Below, in pieces: positions 10,537 through 19,067 of a DNA stretch of 40,779 bases. Every line of letters starts with the position of its first letter. Positions within the stretch are counted from its first letter, which is position 1. Under the pieces are notes generated by a model that had not been told where the DNA came from, made no database searches, and saw nothing but the letters and a program-made list of their open reading frames with translations. Position numbers and translations under genes: made by a program. The stretch is from Companilactobacillus hulinensis. GTDB lineage: Bacteria > Bacillota > Bacilli > Lactobacillales > Lactobacillaceae. Location: NCBI RefSeq assembly GCF_003946555.1, contig NZ_RHOO01000024.1, forward strand, positions 1-40,779, written 5' to 3'.

Positions 10537-10566
10537 TAAAAAAATAGACCCACATAGTAGGTCTAT
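10537..10566 (-). terminator. Terminator of the FetAB-like operon
   Basis: The 7-bp stem ATAGACC (10544-10550) with GGTCTAT (10560-10566) is followed on the minus strand by a run of seven T. It lies 10 nt past the permease stop codon. Confidence 0.8.
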
Positions 10567-10576
10567 CTTCACAAAG

Positions 10577-11350
10577 TTATGAAATTAGTTCAGATTTCAA
10601 TTGTTTCTGGTCATTATAGAACTGTTTGTAGGCCAAATAACATGAAATGAACGAACCAATACTAGTTGATGCCAGCAACATAAACGTTACCATGATCTGA
10701 TATTTGATAGCTTTAACTGGATCAACACCAGCGATAATTAATCCAGACATCATTCCGGGCAGTGCAACTAATCCCAAAGTTTTGATCGAATCAATTGTTG
10801 GCTGCATTCCGCTCTTGATACTCTCACGAATAATATCTTCAGATGCCAGTTTTATGTCAGCACCTAACGCCAACTTCTCAAGAATCTGTTGATGACGGTC
10901 AGTGAATGATTGCTTCATATTACGGTAGCACAATCCAATAGCAACCATAATATTGCTGGCAATCATCCCTGTGAATGGAACTATCTGTTCAGGAATGAAT
11001 TGAATGGAACCAGTCAAGACTAACGTACCCAGCGTGACGACTGTTCCGACTGAAATTGCTAATAACGAAAATTGAAATGCTTTAGGAATTCCATTCCCAC
11101 GTTTCCCAGCATTCCACGATGCATTAATGACGATAATTACAAAGAATGCCATCGTCAACCAAATATCGTTCGCTTTGATAACGAATTTCAAAACATACCC
11201 AACAATCGTTAATTGAATAATGGCACGAACGACTCCAATAATAATATCCTTATCAATCTGTAATTTTTGCCAATAACCGATAACTAGAGCAATCACTACC
11301 AAAATAAATCCCAAAGCTAAAGTTGAATTAGAAACCGTTAGATTAGACAT
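10577..11350 (-). CDS. fetB: FetB-like ABC permease (UPF0014 family)
   Basis: Integral membrane protein of 257 aa with about seven hydrophobic segments, belonging to the YbbM/FetB (UPF0014) family. Typical text includes RAIIQLTIVGYVLKF near the N-terminus and the conserved ALPGMMSGLIIAGVDP. In E. coli FetAB exports iron and protects against peroxide stress; iron export is inferred here by homology. The start ATG shares one base with the stop of the ATPase gene upstream (TAATG), with GAGGTGAT as ribosome binding site. Confidence 0.88.
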   Translation of the reverse strand: MSNLTVSNSTLALGFILVVIALVIGYWQKLQIDKDIIIGVVRAIIQLTIVGYVLKFVIKANDIWLTMAFFVIIVINASWNAGKRGNGIPKAFQFSLLAISVGTVVTLGTLVLTGSIQFIPEQIVPFTGMIASNIMVAIGLCYRNMKQSFTDRHQQILEKLALGADIKLASEDIIRESIKSGMQPTIDSIKTLGLVALPGMMSGLIIAGVDPVKAIKYQIMVTFMLLASTSIGSFISCYLAYKQFYNDQKQLKSELIS

Positions 11351-12012
11351 TAGATCACCTCGCCATTCTTAATCGTGATTTTGTCAGTTGCCTGTTCGAT
11401 CTCTGAATCATCATGAGTAACACGCAGAATTGTTAAGCCATCATCACGATTAAATTTGTTCAAAATATTATGAACAATCTCTTTATTTTCTGCATCAAGT
11501 CCAGTCGTAACCTCGTCAGTTATCAATACCTCTGGCTTAAAAATCAGATTTCTGAGCAAGGCAATACGCTGCTTCTCACCACCAGAAACATCATTAACAT
11601 TCTTGTCGATGTAACTTTCATCCAAATTAACATAATTCAGGAATTCAACTACTTGGTTACGGTCGAACTCTTTGCCACGGACGGTATAAGGAAACTCCAA
11701 GTTGTCTTTAACTGTCTTACCAAAAAGTGTCGGTTGCTGGAAAGCATAAGAAACTCTTCGGCGATATTCTGTTGGCTCGTAAGAGCTTATTTTTTTACCC
11801 TCAAACAAGACTTTCCCTGAAGTAGCACTGATCATAGAAGCTAATATCCTCATTAAAGTACTCTTACCAGAGCCAGATGGTCCTACAACTGTAATGTACT
11901 TACCCCGCTCAATATTCAACGTTATATCCTTGAGAATTTCCTTATCGCCAACCTGATAAGAAAGATTGTTCAGTTCAAAAATATTGTTCAAATGTTCCAC
12001 CCCATATTTCAA
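11350..12012 (-). CDS. fetA: FetA-like ABC transporter ATP-binding protein
   Basis: ABC ATPase partner of the FetB-like permease, about 213-220 aa. Walker A GPSGSGKST, Q-loop AFQQP, signature VSGGEKQR and Walker B VLITDE followed by VTTGLD are all present; after the Walker B Glu the usual P-T/S is V-T. The start is uncertain. The frame opens at a TTG at 12012, but GGGGTGG lies 5 nt before a second TTG at 11991, giving a protein beginning MNNIFELNNLSYQ, which looks more natural. No ATG start is available. Confidence 0.87.
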   Translation of the reverse strand: MKYGVEHLNNIFELNNLSYQVGDKEILKDITLNIERGKYITVVGPSGSGKSTLMRILASMISATSGKVLFEGKKISSYEPTEYRRRVSYAFQQPTLFGKTVKDNLEFPYTVRGKEFDRNQVVEFLNYVNLDESYIDKNVNDVSGGEKQRIALLRNLIFKPEVLITDEVTTGLDAENKEIVHNILNKFNRDDGLTILRVTHDDSEIEQATDKITIKNGEVI

Positions 12013-12304
12013 ATTGAAGTTATTTTACTAACAAATATGCTAACAAGAATTATCTTTCATTTGAAGACAAATTGCCAATAACTGAATTGAGATTCTAACA
12101 AATTCTACAAACGACAAATAGTGCCCGTATTAAGCAATTAATAAAATAAATATGATTGATTAATAAAATACAACAAAAAAATTTACCAATTATGACACCG
12201 CATACAGCATGATATTTAATATACTTACAGTGAACATGCTGGGGATAGTAGCCAAATCCCTTCAAATCGAAGCATTCGAAATATTAAGCGAGGGGCTAAA
12301 TATT
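12013..12304. other. AT-rich divergent intergenic region
   Basis: This region separates the fetA-like gene (minus) from the first WxL gene (plus). It has two copies of ATTAATAAAATA about 25 nt apart near 12138 and 12163. There is also an inverted repeat CAGCATG/CATGCTG near 12205-12243 that could form a leader hairpin of the WxL mRNA. I see no convincing -35/-10 pair and no ORF. Confidence 0.4.
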
Positions 12305-14725
12305 ATGAGAAAACAAGAATACTTCAGAAAAATCTTCCTGATTTTTTTCTTTTTTATAAGTTTGATTTTATCCTTTGGATTGGTGAAAACTGCTCAGGCG
12401 GCGTCTGGTGATCCTACTGGTCCATACGATATTAACGACGGTATTCCAAAATGGTATCCCGGAAGTGTCAATCAAATCCAATACTTACCTATCGGTAACG
12501 GATTATCAATGGGTTACACTTTGGGACTAGCCACCAACAAGTATGGACAGGCAATTCCGACTACTGGTACTAACACTAGCGTATCCGGACCTGACGGTGA
12601 TGTTAATAAAGCTAGTGAAGCCGCTGGTACAAATAATTCATACTATTCAAAGATGAACGTCTTTCTCAAAAGTGTATCTGGAATGTATATCTCTTCAACC
12701 TTCCAAAGTAATACTACTGATACAAAAATGGTCTCAATTTCATCACCAGACTTCATGATTATTCCAGGTAAAACCACTACAAATGCTACCAGTGCAAGTT
12801 ACTCACTTCTAACTAACAAGTTAGAAAACAAGAAGTTTTATTACGGTCATGATTCTAATGGTAATTTGGCACTAAAAGTTATTGGTAACTTCGTTCGTGG
12901 GACATCTTACGACTTACAAGCGGAAGTTGTTTTGCGTGCTTCACCAAGTAAGGCCCCAATTGTACAAAGAGAACTGTACTTGAAGAACGTCTCGTCAAAA
13001 GCCCAATCATATGGTGTTCTATTTGGTGAAGATACAAAGATGGGATCAGACGGTGTCCCTATCAAGGATCTAGGTGAAGGGAAAGGTTTATTCATCCAAG
13101 ATGGCGACTATAGACTAATGATTAGTAAAAACGTCACAGATGGTCCTTCAAACTATTCCGGCCAACAATATAACAGTAATTCCATGGATTGGCTAAAAGG
13201 ATTCAATTCACCAAATTTCTCAGGTACTGGTGCTGAATCTGAAAATCACGTATATGGTGATATTTTATCCGAGTTGACATCCAATAATGGAGATACATCA
13301 TACTCTGTAAAATGGCCCTATGACACTATTAACCCCGGAGAAACAAAACACTACAACACAATAATCGGTGTTACTGAGAAACCTTATGCAATGCCAATAA
13401 CCGACAAGACATATACTAACGAAACTAGTTCTGATGGCAAGAATCGTGTTGGTGACAAATTAAAATTCAAACTGACAGTTGGAAACTATGGTTTTAATAG
13501 TAATTGGTCCTACAAAACATTAGTCGACAAAATTCCAAATGGGCTAACTATTAACCCAAACTCAATCAAAATGACTAATGGTGCAGGAATCTCAGCTAGT
13601 ATTTCTGCCAGCAATTATGATTCATCGTCCAATACCTTAACGATTCCAATGGCAGACAGCCTAACTGATGGATTAAGTAATACCGTGACTTTTGAAGCGA
13701 CTATTGATCCAATTGCTAGTGCAACGACCTTAACCAATACTGGTGAATTCACAGGTTTGGATAATGCTGCAACGAGTGAAGGCGATAAAACATATAAGTC
13801 TTCAATTGATATACCAGTTGAGAAATCACCATTCATTTATGAATTTACAAATATGGTTAAAAACGAAACTAAAGGCGATGCTGATTTTGCCAAACAAACC
13901 GATGCCGTTGCTGGAGATATAGTGGATTATCAAATAAAGTTCACTGTACCTTATACAAGTACTGATAAATTCAGCAGTGGACGACTTAAAGCATCACTTC
14001 CAGATGGGGTGACATTTAAGAGCGCCCAAATCGTAGGTTCCGATGGAACCCCTTCAATTATAGGCAGTCCAGATAAAGATGATCCTTCGAGTATTAGTTT
14101 CGGCATAGCCTCAATCGTTATAGCAGGTACCACCGTGACAATGGATATCCAAGTTCAAATATCCAAAGCCTCAGCTGGAACTATCAGTACCACTGCTCTA
14201 ATGAACAACGTCACAACAAGTTCAGGCATAACGTTTGATCAACTGAAATCAAATGAAGCTCAAATCAATATCAGTGATGTAACAGGATTCACAGAAATAC
14301 CACAATTAATCGACTTCGGTTCCACAAACTTTGCAGGTAAAGAAAAATCACTCACAAATGTTTCAACGACTGGTCAATTGATTGTAAATCACCCAACCAC
14401 TGGTAACTATTATGTTCAAGTTGGATTCACCAATACCGGTGATGAGAACCAAATGATCAATTCCGAAAATGGAGACTCCCTATCTCCTTCTGCGGACGGA
14501 TTAATGTTCATCAAACAACGTGAATCTTCTGACACTGATCCCGGCACTTGGACGCCCATCCCCTCAAGCCCTTCAAGTACCCCGATCCAGTCGAGTTCAT
14601 TCAGTGGCAGTCAGAATTTGACTAACTACATTGGCGTTGGTGATTGGAAACTTTACCTGGGAGCCAATACCAAACCTGGTAATTATTCAGGAACATTAAC
14701 TTGGTCGATGACTGATGGACTATAA
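12305..14725 (+). CDS. WxL-domain cell surface protein, copy 1
   Basis: Secreted protein of 806 aa. The signal peptide (FLIFFFFISLILSFG core) should be cut at AQA-ASG. Residues about 35-390 form an N-terminal region I do not recognise, containing WYPGSVNQIQYLPIGNGLSMGYTLG. The middle has two DUF11/adhesin-like beta repeats (NRVGDKLKFKLTVGN...; GDIVDYQIKFTV...). The C-terminus is a WxL domain: IPQLIDFGSTNFAG, GVGDWKLYLG and LTWSMTD. WxL domains bind peptidoglycan non-covalently. The second motif reads W-S-M and not W-x-L. AGGGG lies before the ATG at 12305; the frame is open from 12209 but has no site there. The whole architecture is shared with 16644-19019. No DUF916 partner or other csc-type gene is present. 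Confidence 0.85.
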   Translation: MRKQEYFRKIFLIFFFFISLILSFGLVKTAQAASGDPTGPYDINDGIPKWYPGSVNQIQYLPIGNGLSMGYTLGLATNKYGQAIPTTGTNTSVSGPDGDVNKASEAAGTNNSYYSKMNVFLKSVSGMYISSTFQSNTTDTKMVSISSPDFMIIPGKTTTNATSASYSLLTNKLENKKFYYGHDSNGNLALKVIGNFVRGTSYDLQAEVVLRASPSKAPIVQRELYLKNVSSKAQSYGVLFGEDTKMGSDGVPIKDLGEGKGLFIQDGDYRLMISKNVTDGPSNYSGQQYNSNSMDWLKGFNSPNFSGTGAESENHVYGDILSELTSNNGDTSYSVKWPYDTINPGETKHYNTIIGVTEKPYAMPITDKTYTNETSSDGKNRVGDKLKFKLTVGNYGFNSNWSYKTLVDKIPNGLTINPNSIKMTNGAGISASISASNYDSSSNTLTIPMADSLTDGLSNTVTFEATIDPIASATTLTNTGEFTGLDNAATSEGDKTYKSSIDIPVEKSPFIYEFTNMVKNETKGDADFAKQTDAVAGDIVDYQIKFTVPYTSTDKFSSGRLKASLPDGVTFKSAQIVGSDGTPSIIGSPDKDDPSSISFGIASIVIAGTTVTMDIQVQISKASAGTISTTALMNNVTTSSGITFDQLKSNEAQINISDVTGFTEIPQLIDFGSTNFAGKEKSLTNVSTTGQLIVNHPTTGNYYVQVGFTNTGDENQMINSENGDSLSPSADGLMFIKQRESSDTDPGTWTPIPSSPSSTPIQSSSFSGSQNLTNYIGVGDWKLYLGANTKPGNYSGTLTWSMTDGL

Positions 14726-14965
14726 CAGAGCGTGTAAACAGACGGGAACACTTGAGCATTACCTAGGATAAGTGAGGTAACACGTAGTGTTACATTGCTT
14801 ATTCGTAGTAAGCGGAAAGTGGTGCCTGTTTTATGCGCATTTCAAACAGAGCGCATAAACAGACGGGAGAACTTGAGCATTACCTAGGATAAGTGAGGTA
14901 ACACGTAGTGTTGCATTACTTATTCGTAGTAAGCGGAAAGTGGTGTCTGTTTTAAGCGCGTTTCA
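14724..14965 (+). repeat. Structured repeat family, copies A1 and A2 in tandem
   Basis: Two 121-nt units (14724-14844, 14845-14965) are followed by a partial third start (14966-14988). Each holds GAGCATTACCTAGGATAAG, a CACGTAGTG-centred hairpin (GTAACAC/GTGTTAC in A1), and TTATTCGTAGTAAGCGG. The outer stem of A2 pairs AAACAGAC (14857-14864) with GTCTGTTT (14945-14952), with a one-sided GGG after the 5' arm. The pair lies between the WxL stop codon and its terminator, in the sense orientation. Related copies lie at 22990-23112, 26018-26200 and 27262-27372. Confidence 0.85.
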
Positions 14966-14997
14966 AACAGAGCGTTTAAACAGACGCCAAAACAAAG

Positions 14998-15028
14998 CAT
15001 TACTAGAGAAATTCTAGTAATGTTTTTT
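14998..15028 (+). terminator. Terminator of WxL gene 1
   Basis: A perfect 10-bp stem, CATTACTAGA (14998-15007) with TCTAGTAATG (15013-15022), is followed by six T. Confidence 0.9.
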
Positions 15029-15106
15029 ACTTTCCGAAAATACTATTACATCAATATATTGGTCTAGATTAAATTAGAAAATACCTAATAACATTATAAT
15101 TTAACA

Positions 15107-15135
15107 TTGACATATCTAATAAAAGCAACTAAAGT
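15107..15135 (+). promoter_or_regulatory. Promoter of the T-box/hydratase transcript
   Basis: TTGACA (15107-15112), a 17-nt spacer and TAAAGT (15130-15135) lie just before the start of the T-box leader. The -35 is consensus, and the -10 is weaker. Confidence 0.5.
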
Positions 15136-15144
15136 TACAACCAA

Positions 15145-15438
15145 TCAATAACTTAACAAAAGAACAATGACGTTTATCAGGACATTGTAATACATCCTAC
15201 TTCAGAAAATTGCCGGTTGATGCAAGGCAATATACGTAAATGTATTTCATTATCACCTGTCAGTTGAACTTCGAAATCAATTTACTCTTGTACTAGAAAG
15301 TTCTGGTTGCACCCATTATCGTGCCGACAAATTATTTATAGTTTGTCCGAGACATTTGTAGTGATACATATGTGAATATGAGGTGGTAACACGTCTGAGA
15401 CGTCCTTTAGTGAATAGTTCATTTTAAGGCGTCTTTTT
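15145..15438 (+). ncRNA. T-box riboswitch upstream of a hydratase-like gene
   Basis: The T-box core AGGTGGTAACACG (15381-15393) is followed by CGTCCT (15401-15406), which pairs with AGG and ACG of the core to form the antiterminator. The competing terminator pairs GACGTCCTT (15399-15407) with AAGGCGTC (15426-15433) and ends in five T. Upstream, GCCGGTTGATGCAAGGC near 15215-15231 looks like a Stem I apical loop. The TGGT acceptor-pairing bulge predicts a tRNA with A at position 73, which disfavours Trp, Asn, Asp, Glu, Ser and His. The specifier triplet could not be fixed by eye. The same antiterminator layout is seen in the trpS leader. Confidence 0.8.
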
Positions 15439-15567
15439 GTTTTCTGTTAATTAAATTTTGGATTAGAAGTGTGGTGGGGCTCGGTGGAATCAAATATTAG
15501 TGAATCACAGATTAAGGGACAGATTAATATGTTAAAAATACGCAAAATGGATGGAGGGGCTCCACTT

Positions 15568-16380
15568 ATGCAAGAAGTCAGAACAATGAACGAAACAAGA
15601 CTTACCGAAAATGAAAGAGAATTAACACAGGCGCTGTACAATGCTTGGAAATCTCAAGAACCACTTAATGAAGATGATTGGTCGAATCTAGCTACCGACG
15701 ACGAAACAGCTTATCGTGTCCAGAATGAATTAACAAAATTGAAAAATGAACCACTTGGGGGATATAAGGTTTCACTAACCAGTGAAGAAACTCAGAACAT
15801 GTTCTTCGCAGACGAACCACTTTATGGAGCACAATTGGCAAGTCATTTCTTACACACACCAGCATTGGTACATCTCAGCGATTTGATGGAACCACTAGTT
15901 GAAGTAGAATTGGTATTCCGTGCTAAAGAGGATCTTAGTACAGATGATACATTAGAAGATCTGATGAACAAGACGACCATTGCTCCAGCACTAGAAGTGC
16001 CGGATTCAAGATTCAGAAATTGGTTCCCTAGTCTATCCAAGTACATGATAATGGCAGACGATGCTGTAGGTGAACTGGTTGTATACGGGGATGAGTTCGA
16101 CACAAATTTGTTCAGTTCAGTTGATGCATTAGGATATATCAACTGTACATTGTTTTATAACGGGGAGAATTTAAGATCAGGCAGATCAACAGAGGTATTG
16201 GGGAATCCTCTACGATCACTTAAGTGGCTGGTCGATAAATTAGCAACACAAAATAAAACCTTACTAAAAGGTCAACAAGTATCATCAGGAACATTGATAT
16301 TGCCACATTCCCTGGCAAAAGGAACGTGGCAAGCACAATTCGACAACGGTTTGGGTACCGTTAGTTTGGAGGTGAAGTAA
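15568..16380 (+). CDS. 2-keto-4-pentenoate hydratase/FAH-superfamily protein
   Basis: A fumarylacetoacetate-hydrolase-fold protein of 270 aa, closest in pattern to MhpD-type 2-keto-4-pentenoate hydratases and decarboxylases. The metal-binding Glu-x-Glu is EVE at residues 112-114, and a further ligand lies in APALEVPDSRF. GGYKVSLTSEETQ and DEPLYGAQL are typical of the N-terminal half. GGAGGGG is 8 nt before the ATG at 15568. An in-frame ATG at 15532 with AAGGGA and a GTG at 15469 are alternatives. No other genes of an aromatic meta-cleavage pathway are nearby, so the substrate is unknown. Control by a T-box means it probably answers to an uncharged tRNA. Confidence 0.82.
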   Translation: MQEVRTMNETRLTENERELTQALYNAWKSQEPLNEDDWSNLATDDETAYRVQNELTKLKNEPLGGYKVSLTSEETQNMFFADEPLYGAQLASHFLHTPALVHLSDLMEPLVEVELVFRAKEDLSTDDTLEDLMNKTTIAPALEVPDSRFRNWFPSLSKYMIMADDAVGELVVYGDEFDTNLFSSVDALGYINCTLFYNGENLRSGRSTEVLGNPLRSLKWLVDKLATQNKTLLKGQQVSSGTLILPHSLAKGTWQAQFDNGLGTVSLEVK

Positions 16381-16465
16381 TATAGATCAAATATCAGTAC
16401 TTCTATTTAAATCATTCCTTAGAACTAAAGACTAATTTCGTTACATAATACATAAATCCGATTAG

Positions 16466-16503
16466 AAAAGACCAATCTCAGCCAACGAGATTGGTCTTTT
16501 TAT
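16466..16503 (+). terminator. Terminator of the hydratase gene
   Basis: A 14-bp stem AAAAGACCAATCTC (16466-16479) with GAGATTGGTCTTTT (16487-16500) ends in T residues. The symmetric A/T flanks could also work on the other strand. Confidence 0.9.
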
Positions 16504-16643
16504 GTATTTTTTAATATTTCTAGATAATAATTCAAATAATATTTGGCCTACTTTTTGCACCAATCAAACGTTATAATGTTTACGTCATGACATGAAAAAG
16601 TATTTGATTAAATCATCTTCACATTCTTTTGAAGGAGTACCCT

Positions 16644-19019
16644 ATGCTCAACAAGAAGATCCGTAAGATTTTATTGATTTTAAACTTTTTAATTGCAATT
16701 ATAATGTTCGCTGGTATTTATAGTACGGTTAAAGCCAATGAGTTCGATGATGGGATTACCTGGTCTACTAATAATACTAATCAACGTCCCAATGAGGTTG
16801 GTAACATTCCTATTGGGAATAACTTATCCTTAGGCTATGCATTGGGACTGGCACAAGACGCAAACGGAAATGTCACAACTGGAGGCGATTGGGATGTTGG
16901 TAAACCTTCAACTGGAGATGGAGGATCTAATACACGTTTCTCTAAAATCAATGTTTTCCTAAAGAATGGAACAAAGTATATCCCTTCCACATATCAAGCT
17001 GGATATCACTCAACTGGTGGTCCAGGTGAGACTGTATCGCCTACATCACCGGACTTCATGATTGTTCCAAACAAAGATACAAACAACATTAATGTTAAGA
17101 ACTATTCACTATTATTAAATATGAACAACAAGGGATACTCAACAGGAACTGACTCTAATAATCATCCCGCATACAGAGTTTTCGGTAATCTAATCCAAAA
17201 GAATTCCTCTACTGAACAAGATCCTTTACGCGTTGAAGTAGTTCTAAGACCATCCCCCAGTGGCTTACCAGTTATACAACGAGAATTGTATTTAAAAAAT
17301 AATAATTCTCATGCACAATCATACGGTGTTCTATTCGCTGAAGACACAAAGTTAAGTGCAAACGATCGAATTCCACTTTACGATTTGGGACATGGAGAAG
17401 GATTCTACATGTCGGATAATGATTATCAGTTAGTTGTGAGCAATACCCTAAAAGATGGATTCACAAGTTATACTGGTCAATCATTCGGATCTAATTGGGT
17501 ATCACGTTTCAGCCCCGATAACTTCTCTGGTCAAGGTGATGAGCGATTCGGTTACAACTACGGAGATCCATTGTATAACATGCAAGATTCTTCTTATACA
17601 TTAAAATGGCCTTATGACACCATTCAGCCTGGAGAAATCAAACACTATTCTTCAGCAATCGGTGTTATCAAACAAACATATGCCATGCTTGAAACAAAAA
17701 AGAATTTCGAAAACGAAACAAGTACCGACGGTAAAAACCGTGTTGGTGATAAATTAAGATTCAATCTAAAAATGTCAAATAATGGTTACGGATCGAAATG
17801 GAATTACAAATCATTATCTGACAAACTACCAGCCGGATTACAACTAGATCCAAATTCCGTAAAAATGGAAACTCCAACATCTGGCCTGGTCAATGTAGAT
17901 TCAACCTACGAGAATTCAACTTTAACTGTTCCAACAAATTACACAATAACTGATGGTAAAGATGTCATAGTCACATTTGAAGCAACTATCACGCCTGATG
18001 CCACAAGTTCAACAATAACCAACACTGGTTCATTTACCGGTATAGATATGAACATCCCTAACGCCACTGACAAAACCTACACTGCTTCAGTCGACATTCC
18101 GGTGGAAAAATCTAATTTTGATTATACATTTACCAAGCAAGTCAGAAACATTACCAAAGGTGAAACAACTTATAGTAATAAAACCAATGCGGATATCGGT
18201 GACGAGGTTGAATATCTTATCAAATTTGCAGTCAGTGGAAATAGCTCCAACTATCTGACAGATGGGGCTTTTATCCATGAAACTCTACCCACAGGTATCG
18301 ATGGAAAAGTTGGCGAACCCATATATACAATCTACACTGATCCAAATTCTAATGGACAAACTTCATTCACAGCAACTAATCCACGTCACTTTGATGCTTG
18401 GATTGATAAAATTTTGCCAGGTCAAAATCTGACCATCAAGTTTCCCGCTACGGTTAATAGTGCTGCTAGTAACCCAACTTCCAATATTGCTACTATGACC
18501 GGTGGAGCAACAAGCTCTGGGACGGAAATAAACGATATCTCCACTAACAATGCGGATCTATCAGTCAAAACTTCCTCAGATGGTTTTGAAAAAGTTCCGC
18601 AAGCGATAGAGTTTGGTCAGACAAATTTTGCTGGGAAAATTCAAACACTTACTAATATCGCTACTATCGGTGAATTAAAAACCAAACGTAATGACAGCAA
18701 TAAATATTCGGTCTCAGTTGCCTACGACAATGACAATCCCGATACGCAAATGCACAATAGCAATGGCGACACGTTAACGCCGACGGCCGATGGATTGATG
18801 TTCCTAAAAGTTCGCAATAATCCTTCAACCAACGATGGTATATGGACACGGATAACATCTGATGGAATATCAATAAGTCCCAACAGCTTCACTAACGATG
18901 AGGATCTGACAAGTTACATCGGTGCTGGTTCTTGGAAATTAAATCTCAATTCCGATACCAAACCTGGAAAATATACTGGAACGTTAACATGGACCATGTC
19001 AGATGTTATGACGTCCTAA
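16644..19019 (+). CDS. WxL-domain cell surface protein, copy 2
   Basis: Secreted protein of 791 aa with a signal peptide cut near VKA-NEF. It is a paralogue of 12305-14725 along its full length: the same unrecognised N-terminal domain (NIPIGNNLSLGYALGLA), QSYGVLFAEDTKL, KWPYDTIQPGE, two DUF11-like repeats, and the C-terminal WxL domain (VPQAIEFGQTNFAG, GAGSWKLNL, LTWTMSD). As in copy 1 the second WxL motif is W-T-M. AAGGAGT precedes the ATG at 16644; a TTG five codons earlier overlaps that site and is rejected. TATAAT near 16571 is a likely -10, but the -35 is weak. The pair flank the T-box-hydratase unit. Function is probably in adhesion or cell-wall interaction. Confidence 0.85.
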   Translation: MLNKKIRKILLILNFLIAIIMFAGIYSTVKANEFDDGITWSTNNTNQRPNEVGNIPIGNNLSLGYALGLAQDANGNVTTGGDWDVGKPSTGDGGSNTRFSKINVFLKNGTKYIPSTYQAGYHSTGGPGETVSPTSPDFMIVPNKDTNNINVKNYSLLLNMNNKGYSTGTDSNNHPAYRVFGNLIQKNSSTEQDPLRVEVVLRPSPSGLPVIQRELYLKNNNSHAQSYGVLFAEDTKLSANDRIPLYDLGHGEGFYMSDNDYQLVVSNTLKDGFTSYTGQSFGSNWVSRFSPDNFSGQGDERFGYNYGDPLYNMQDSSYTLKWPYDTIQPGEIKHYSSAIGVIKQTYAMLETKKNFENETSTDGKNRVGDKLRFNLKMSNNGYGSKWNYKSLSDKLPAGLQLDPNSVKMETPTSGLVNVDSTYENSTLTVPTNYTITDGKDVIVTFEATITPDATSSTITNTGSFTGIDMNIPNATDKTYTASVDIPVEKSNFDYTFTKQVRNITKGETTYSNKTNADIGDEVEYLIKFAVSGNSSNYLTDGAFIHETLPTGIDGKVGEPIYTIYTDPNSNGQTSFTATNPRHFDAWIDKILPGQNLTIKFPATVNSAASNPTSNIATMTGGATSSGTEINDISTNNADLSVKTSSDGFEKVPQAIEFGQTNFAGKIQTLTNIATIGELKTKRNDSNKYSVSVAYDNDNPDTQMHNSNGDTLTPTADGLMFLKVRNNPSTNDGIWTRITSDGISISPNSFTNDEDLTSYIGAGSWKLNLNSDTKPGKYTGTLTWTMSDVMTS

Positions 19020-19021
19020 TC

Positions 19022-19061
19022 AAAAAGCTGCAGTCTCGTTTAAATGAGATTGCAGCTTTTT
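19022..19061 (+). terminator. Bidirectional terminator between WxL gene 2 and the NlpC/P60 gene
   Basis: The stem AAAAAGCTGCAGTCTC (19022-19037) with GAGATTGCAGCTTTTT (19046-19061) has T tracts in both directions and lies between two convergent stop codons. Confidence 0.9.
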
Positions 19062-19067
19062 CAAATT

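Noticed and set aside
14724-14988. CRISPR-like array
   Set aside because: There are only two full units of 121 nt with no short repeat-spacer layout and no cas genes; the units are the structured repeat A1/A2.
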